This document shows, one piece after another, positions 7,002 to 11,039 of a DNA stretch of 11,039 bases. Below the pieces are notes generated by a model, which had not been told where the DNA came from, made no database searches, and saw only the letters and a program-made list of their open reading frames with translations. Where the stretch lies: the NCBI GenBank assembly GCA_020026285.1, contig JAHHQS010000131.1:1-11039 (forward strand), read 5' to 3'. The position numbers and the translations under genes were made by a program. Each line of letters starts with the position of its first letter. Position 1 is the stretch's first letter. This stretch comes from Parabacteroides sp. Its GTDB lineage: Bacteria; Bacteroidota; Bacteroidia; Bacteroidales; Tannerellaceae.

Positions 7002-8654
7002 TTACAACTGGGGCTGATACAAGAAACGCTTAATACTTTTCTTTGGAGTCTTCTCGAATTCCTCCTCACGTATTTCGAACAAGGCAACCTTGCAATACTT
7101 TGGAATACTATGATTCAGAAGTTTCAGATTCTGTTTCATTATATCGTTCACATCGTTTGAAGTCATTTTTGTTTTCTTTATATAATCCCAGTCTGGATAA
7201 ATTAAAGCAGTCAGCTTCTTGTTGTCTGAGATTATCAAAGATTCTACAACCAAAGGTAATGAATTAAGTTTAATTTCAATCTCTTCCGGATAAATATTTT
7301 GTCCATTAGGTCCTAAAATCATTGTTTTTGAGCGTCCTCGAATAAATATATGTCCATCAGAGTCTATTATTCCTAAATCACCTGTTTTCATCCAGCCATC
7401 GTCTTTCATTACTGCAGATGTCTCTTCGGGATTTTTATAATATCCAAGCATGTTGTTGGCTCCTTTTACAAAGATTTCTCCGACCCCCATATCATTGGGT
7501 GAATCTATTCTGACATTCATTCGATCTACCACGCGTCCTACAGATCCGGCTTTGTATTCATCCCATTTTGCATAAGCTACTAAAGGTCCGCATTCTGTCA
7601 TTCCATAACCAACAGTGTAATGGAATTTAATGGAACGTAAGAAATGTTCGACTTCTTGATTTAGTGGAGCTCCTCCTATAATTATTTCTTCAAAATTATC
7701 ACCAAAAGCCTGATTCAGTTGTTTCAGAATCTTTTTACGTATTATATGACTGATTCCTGGAATACTCAGGAGAATCTTCATTACTGGTTTCTCTATAATT
7801 GGGAAGATATTAGTCCTTACAATCTTTTCAATGATTATAGGAACTGATAATATCAGCGTAGGTTTACATTCTGCAAAAGCTTTTAATATAATTTGCGGAC
7901 TTGGCATTCGTGTAATGAAGTTTATATGACATCCCTTATTGATTCCATTTAATACTTCAAAAGCTAATCCGTACATGTGTGCCATGGGGAGTATACAGAC
8001 GAAATTATCTCCGGCATGAATGAATGGAAGATTGTCGGCTGCATATTTTGTATTGCTCCAAAGACTTCTGTATGGGAGCATAACACCTTTAGAAGAACTT
8101 GTTGTTCCTGAAGTGTAATTTAACAGACACATATCTTCTGGATTTTCTATATAATAATGTATGGAGTCGGGAGTGAATGTCGGATATTTCTCTTTGAACA
8201 ATTCGGGCAATCGCTCAAGCACATTCTCTATATTCGGTATTGTCGATTGAATCAGACTAAAATCTTCCAATCGGATTGTCAATTGAATATCGGGAATCAG
8301 CGAAGCATCCAATTGTGACCAGTTCGCTTCTGCTATGAACAGCACTTTTGTCTCGGAATGATTGAGAAGATAATGAATGCTATTTGCCGTGAATTCATGA
8401 AGAATGGGTACAGCTACAGCTCCATAGGATAGAATAGCAAAGAAAGAAACGGCCCAGTTGGATGAGTTCTTACCTATAATTGCAATTTTATCTCCTTTTT
8501 GAATATCCGATTTTTCAAACAAGATATGAAGTTCTTCTATCTTACGAGCAAAATCTTTATAGTATAATGTTTGTCCTTCCAGATCACTAAAAGCCGGTAA
8601 GTCCCAATGCTGTTTGATACTTTTTTCTATAAGGCCTAAAAAACGCTTCTCCAT
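7002..8654 (-). CDS. AMP-forming acyl-CoA ligase (long-chain fatty acid type)
   Basis: The adenylate-forming family activates a carboxylic acid with ATP to acyl-AMP and transfers it to CoA; similarity to long-chain fatty acid ligases suggests fatty acids as substrate. I start it at ATG 8654 (MEKRFLGLIEKS, 550 residues), which has AAAGGA about 8 bases upstream. The frame's upstream extension to 8780 is hydrophobic and AT-rich, and contains a promoter. In this numbering, the P-loop is YTSGTTSSSKGV (180-191), the adenine-binding motif GYGMTECGP (349-357), the ATP-ribose Asp lies in TGDLG (from 424), and the hinge motif is RGRSK (439-443). Near the C-terminus the usual (G/L)K(I/L)xR motif reads TPKKSIKR (536-543): Ser stands where the catalytic Lys normally sits, with Lys one place earlier. 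There are no transmembrane segments or signal peptide, so it is cytosolic. It is transcribed apart from speA, whose terminator lies just upstream. The exact acyl chain is unknown. Confidence 0.92.
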   Translation of the reverse strand: MEKRFLGLIEKSIKQHWDLPAFSDLEGQTLYYKDFARKIEELHILFEKSDIQKGDKIAIIGKNSSNWAVSFFAILSYGAVAVPILHEFTANSIHYLLNHSETKVLFIAEANWSQLDASLIPDIQLTIRLEDFSLIQSTIPNIENVLERLPELFKEKYPTFTPDSIHYYIENPEDMCLLNYTSGTTSSSKGVMLPYRSLWSNTKYAADNLPFIHAGDNFVCILPMAHMYGLAFEVLNGINKGCHINFITRMPSPQIILKAFAECKPTLILSVPIIIEKIVRTNIFPIIEKPVMKILLSIPGISHIIRKKILKQLNQAFGDNFEEIIIGGAPLNQEVEHFLRSIKFHYTVGYGMTECGPLVAYAKWDEYKAGSVGRVVDRMNVRIDSPNDMGVGEIFVKGANNMLGYYKNPEETSAVMKDDGWMKTGDLGIIDSDGHIFIRGRSKTMILGPNGQNIYPEEIEIKLNSLPLVVESLIISDNKKLTALIYPDWDYIKKTKMTSNDVNDIMKQNLKLLNHSIPKYCKVALFEIREEEFEKTPKKSIKRFLYQPQL

Positions 8655-8708
8655 AATATATCCTTTCTTTTCCACATGAAGACAATCAATAGGGAGATTG
8701 TCTATTTG

Positions 8709-8739
8709 CAAATATATGTTTTTTGTTGAAAAAAAGAAA
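8709..8739 (-). promoter_or_regulatory. Bacteroides-type promoter for the acyl-CoA ligase
   Basis: On the minus strand, TTTC (8739-8736, one base off TTTG) is followed by exactly 19 bases and then a perfect -7 box TATATTTG (8716-8709). Initiation near 8702 gives a leader of about 48 bases to the ATG at 8654, and excludes the longer reading frame that begins at 8780. Confidence 0.6.
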
Positions 8740-8766
8740 ATATAGAAATAAAAATGAATGGAATTC

Positions 8767-8812
8767 ATAAAAAAAGACACAAGGAAAGGTGTTAAATATT
8801 TCCTTGTGTCTT
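8767..8812 (-). terminator. Intrinsic terminator of speA
   Basis: Read on the minus strand, a perfect 14-pair stem (8812-8799 with 8787-8774: AAGACACAAGGAAA and its complement) encloses an 11-base loop and runs straight into a T tract ending near 8768. It lies 36 bases past the speA stop. Its 3' side is only about 30 bases from the ligase promoter, separating the two units. Confidence 0.9.
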
Positions 8813-8847
8813 ATAATATTAGAAATATGGATCTTTTTGTTTTTTTC

Positions 8848-10740
8848 TTATTCCAAATAAGTATATCCGTACAGACCAGAACGATAGTTTGATAGGAATT
8901 CTCTACCTTCTTCGGCTGAAATAGTACCTTTCTTAACAGATGAAGCAACCCAGACTTCGATGGCACGAGCCATTCGTTTCGGATTGAACTGTACATATTC
9001 CAATACATCGGCAACTGTTTCACCTTCTATTACTCGGTCAATGACATATTTATCATCTTTTACTTTGATATGTACGGCATTCGTGTCGCCAAACAGATTA
9101 TGTAAGTCTCCCAATATTTCCTGGTAAGCACCCACAAGGAATACTCCTAAATAATAATGTTCACCTTCGTTCAATTTATGTACTGGCAGGTGATAAGAGA
9201 AGTTTCTTGTAGAGATGAAGTTGTCAATCTTACCATCAGAATCGCATGTTACATCCTGTAATGTTGCTGATTTGGTAGGTTGTTCCTGTAAGCGGCTGAT
9301 AGGCATGACCGGGAAAATCTGATCAATAGCCCAGGAGTCAGGTAAAGACTGGAACAAAGAAAAATTACAGAAGTACTTATCAGGAAGCAACTTGGAAATC
9401 TTTTTCAATTCGTCTGGTGAGTGTTTGATACTTTCAGCCATATCAAATACATCACGAGCGATAGACCAGAACAAACGTTCAACTTGCGCACGTGTTTTTA
9501 GATCAATCAATCCAAGATTGAATAATTCTAATGCTTCTTCACGACACTGTAATGTATCATGCCAGGTCTCAATTAGTCGAGGCTGGTTTAATGTGTCCCA
9601 AAGATTATATAATTCACGAACCAGTTCATGTGCATCAGGTTGTAACTCTTCGTTCTCGTCGCATGAAGGAAGACTTGTACTAGCAATAGCTTCTATAATC
9701 AATACAGAATGATGTGCTGTTAAGGAACGTCCTGACTCTGTAATGATGTTAGGTTGCTCCAGATTGAATTTCTTGCAAACATCAGCTAATGCTGAAACTG
9801 CATCATTCACATATTCCTGAATAGAATAGTTCATACTGTTGCCGCTTAAAGCAGAGCGGGTTCCATCGTAGTCAACTCCAAGTCCGCCTCCAATATCAAC
9901 AAATTGAATATTGAATCCAAGATTTTTTAATTGAACATAGAATTGAGTAGCTTCTCTAAGGGCTGTTTTGATACGTCGGATATTGGTAACCTGACTTCCG
10001 ATGTGGAAGTGAATCAATTTCAAGCTATCTTTTAATCCGTTTTCTTCAAGCAGTTCAAGAGCTTCGAGTAATTCGCTTGAATTCAGACCGAATTTGCTGA
10101 CATCGCCTCCAGATTCTTCCCATTTACCACTACCGGAACTAGATAATTTAATACGGATTCCGATGTTTGGCATTATGTTCATTCGCTTAGCTAAAGTAGC
10201 AATAGTTTTCAGCTCGATCATCTTTTCAACAACCAGGAAAACCTGTCTACCCATTTTCTGAGCAAGTAAAGCCAATTCTATATAGCTTTCATCTTTATAT
10301 CCATTACAAACAATCATCGCGTCGTTATCTATGGCGATAGAAAGAACGGCGTGTAATTCCGGTTTGGAACCGGCCTCCAATCCGATGTTGAATTTATTGC
10401 CATGGCTGACAATTTCTTCAACAACTGGACGCATCTGATTAACTTTTATAGGATAAATGATGTAGTTTTTAGCTGTAAACCCATATTCTTTTGCAGCTTT
10501 ATTAAAACAACCAGAAATTTTTTCAATACGATTGTTCAAAATGTCCGGGAAACGGAGTAAAACTGGTGCAGCTACATCCTGAGATTGTAACTCTTCCATA
10601 AGCTCTTCCAAATCAATAGAAGGTCCATCAGCTTTAGGTTTTACAGCAACATGCCCGTTTTCATTAATCGAAAAATAATTCAGTCCCCAACCATTAATGT
10701 TATAAAGTTCAGCTGAATCTTCAATTTTCCATTTTCTCAT
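8848..10740 (-). CDS. speA: Biosynthetic arginine decarboxylase
   Basis: SpeA is a PLP-dependent enzyme that decarboxylates arginine to agmatine, the first step of the agmatine route to putrescine and spermidine. The fold type III (alanine racemase-like) barrel shows Lys99 in IIYPIKVNQ as the PLP Schiff-base lysine, HFHIGSQV at 244-251, the phosphate-binding GGGLGVDYDG at 284-293, and ESGRSLTAHH at 335-344. The C-terminal beta domain has Cys499 in DVTCDSDGKID, the active-site Cys contributed across the dimer in this family. The helical insert between about residues 365 and 480 is typical of SpeA and separates it from ornithine and diaminopimelate decarboxylases. The length of 630 is normal for the family. 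The ATG at 10740 has AGGAAG a few bases upstream and no better alternative. The gene forms its own unit ending at the hairpin at 8767-8812. No agmatine-processing gene lies in the window, so the downstream route cannot be read here. Confidence 0.97.
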   Translation of the reverse strand: MRKWKIEDSAELYNINGWGLNYFSINENGHVAVKPKADGPSIDLEELMEELQSQDVAAPVLLRFPDILNNRIEKISGCFNKAAKEYGFTAKNYIIYPIKVNQMRPVVEEIVSHGNKFNIGLEAGSKPELHAVLSIAIDNDAMIVCNGYKDESYIELALLAQKMGRQVFLVVEKMIELKTIATLAKRMNIMPNIGIRIKLSSSGSGKWEESGGDVSKFGLNSSELLEALELLEENGLKDSLKLIHFHIGSQVTNIRRIKTALREATQFYVQLKNLGFNIQFVDIGGGLGVDYDGTRSALSGNSMNYSIQEYVNDAVSALADVCKKFNLEQPNIITESGRSLTAHHSVLIIEAIASTSLPSCDENEELQPDAHELVRELYNLWDTLNQPRLIETWHDTLQCREEALELFNLGLIDLKTRAQVERLFWSIARDVFDMAESIKHSPDELKKISKLLPDKYFCNFSLFQSLPDSWAIDQIFPVMPISRLQEQPTKSATLQDVTCDSDGKIDNFISTRNFSYHLPVHKLNEGEHYYLGVFLVGAYQEILGDLHNLFGDTNAVHIKVKDDKYVIDRVIEGETVADVLEYVQFNPKRMARAIEVWVASSVKKGTISAEEGREFLSNYRSGLYGYTYLE

Positions 10741-11039
10741 TTACTTCCTGTTAATAATAAGTTAGAGGTATCAATAAAGAATAATAAATTAAATCTGTTT
10801 TGTAATCTCCACGATTTTATGTTTTTGAAATGATGCGTTTATGAGGCTTTTTTACATATAAATATGTCTTTTATAATGTATCAATTCAAAAAGAAAAGAC
10901 TTTTCATTTCGAATAACTTAACAAATTTGGTTCAAAGTTGCGAAAAAAAAATCACATTTGCTCTATTTTTTTATTAATATAATAAACAAGATACAAAAAA
11001 TCCTATGCTTGTTAAAAAATAGCATATAATATATACTCG
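10741..11039. other. Non-coding upstream region of speA
   Basis: No gene is visible. The speA ribosome site AGGAAG is at its left edge. A possible minus-strand -7 box CAACTTTG (10940-10933, first base off TAnnTTTG) follows a run of nine Ts, but no TTTG lies at the -33 distance. If used, it would give a leader of about 185 bases, long for this window. Small symmetrical elements lie in that leader: GAAAAG-A-CTTTTC (10893-10905) and ACATA/TATGT (10854-10858 with 10863-10867). Neither forms a convincing riboswitch or attenuator by eye. Confidence 0.45.

Noticed and set aside
8811..9023. A 70-residue minus-strand frame overlapping the 3' end of speA
   Set aside because: It is an out-of-frame reading of the speA C-terminus that runs on into the terminator, with no family resemblance.
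9392..9712. A 106-residue plus-strand frame inside speA
   Set aside because: It lies wholly opposite a well-conserved enzyme, is Ser/Asn/Arg rich as expected of a reverse-strand shadow, and has no recognisable motif.

Overview
The window is ordinary AT-rich chromosomal DNA from a member of the Bacteroidales, most likely a gut Bacteroides or Phocaeicola relative. Three things point there: the glycosidase pair built for host glycans, the upstream promoters that match the Bacteroides consensus (a -7 box TAnnTTTG, preceded about 19 bases earlier by a TTTG-like box), and the protein sequences themselves. Five large genes are clear. I see no rRNA, tRNA, CRISPR array, insertion sequence, phage gene or defence system, and I do not think the window holds a large undescribed system.

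Layout. Bases 1-422 are non-coding leader ending in a good promoter (354-384). Two plus-strand glycosidases follow, 42 bases apart: a GH20 beta-N-acetylhexosaminidase lipoprotein (423-2603) and a GH92 alpha-mannosidase (2646-4889), closed by a strong intrinsic terminator (4947-4985). Together they look like a small operon that trims host N-glycans in the periplasm, releasing GlcNAc or GalNAc and mannose; no SusC/SusD pair or regulator lies in the window. Bases 4986-5535 are a gene-poor gap. It holds a possible decayed gene fragment (4990-5211) and, on the minus strand, a 42-residue candidate lipoprotein (5227-5355) that has its own promoter-like boxes and terminator-like hairpin.

A class I dihydroorotase-family gene of pyrimidine synthesis (5569-6918, plus) and an acyl-CoA ligase (7002-8654, minus) converge on a long hairpin (6930-6986). 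The ligase has its own promoter (8709-8739). Beyond it, also on the minus strand, lies speA, a biosynthetic arginine decarboxylase (8848-10740), which ends at a textbook intrinsic terminator (8767-8812), so speA and the ligase are separate transcription units. Bases 10741-11039 are the speA upstream region.

The points most worth a second look are sequence departures inside otherwise familiar enzymes. The dihydroorotase has Gln in place of the first His of its HxH metal motif. The acyl-CoA ligase has Ser where the C-terminal catalytic Lys is expected. The small lipoprotein unit in the gap is the best candidate for an unannotated gene. For the dihydroorotase and the ligase, the longest reading frame starts too early: promoter elements lie inside the extension and internal ATGs are the likely starts.
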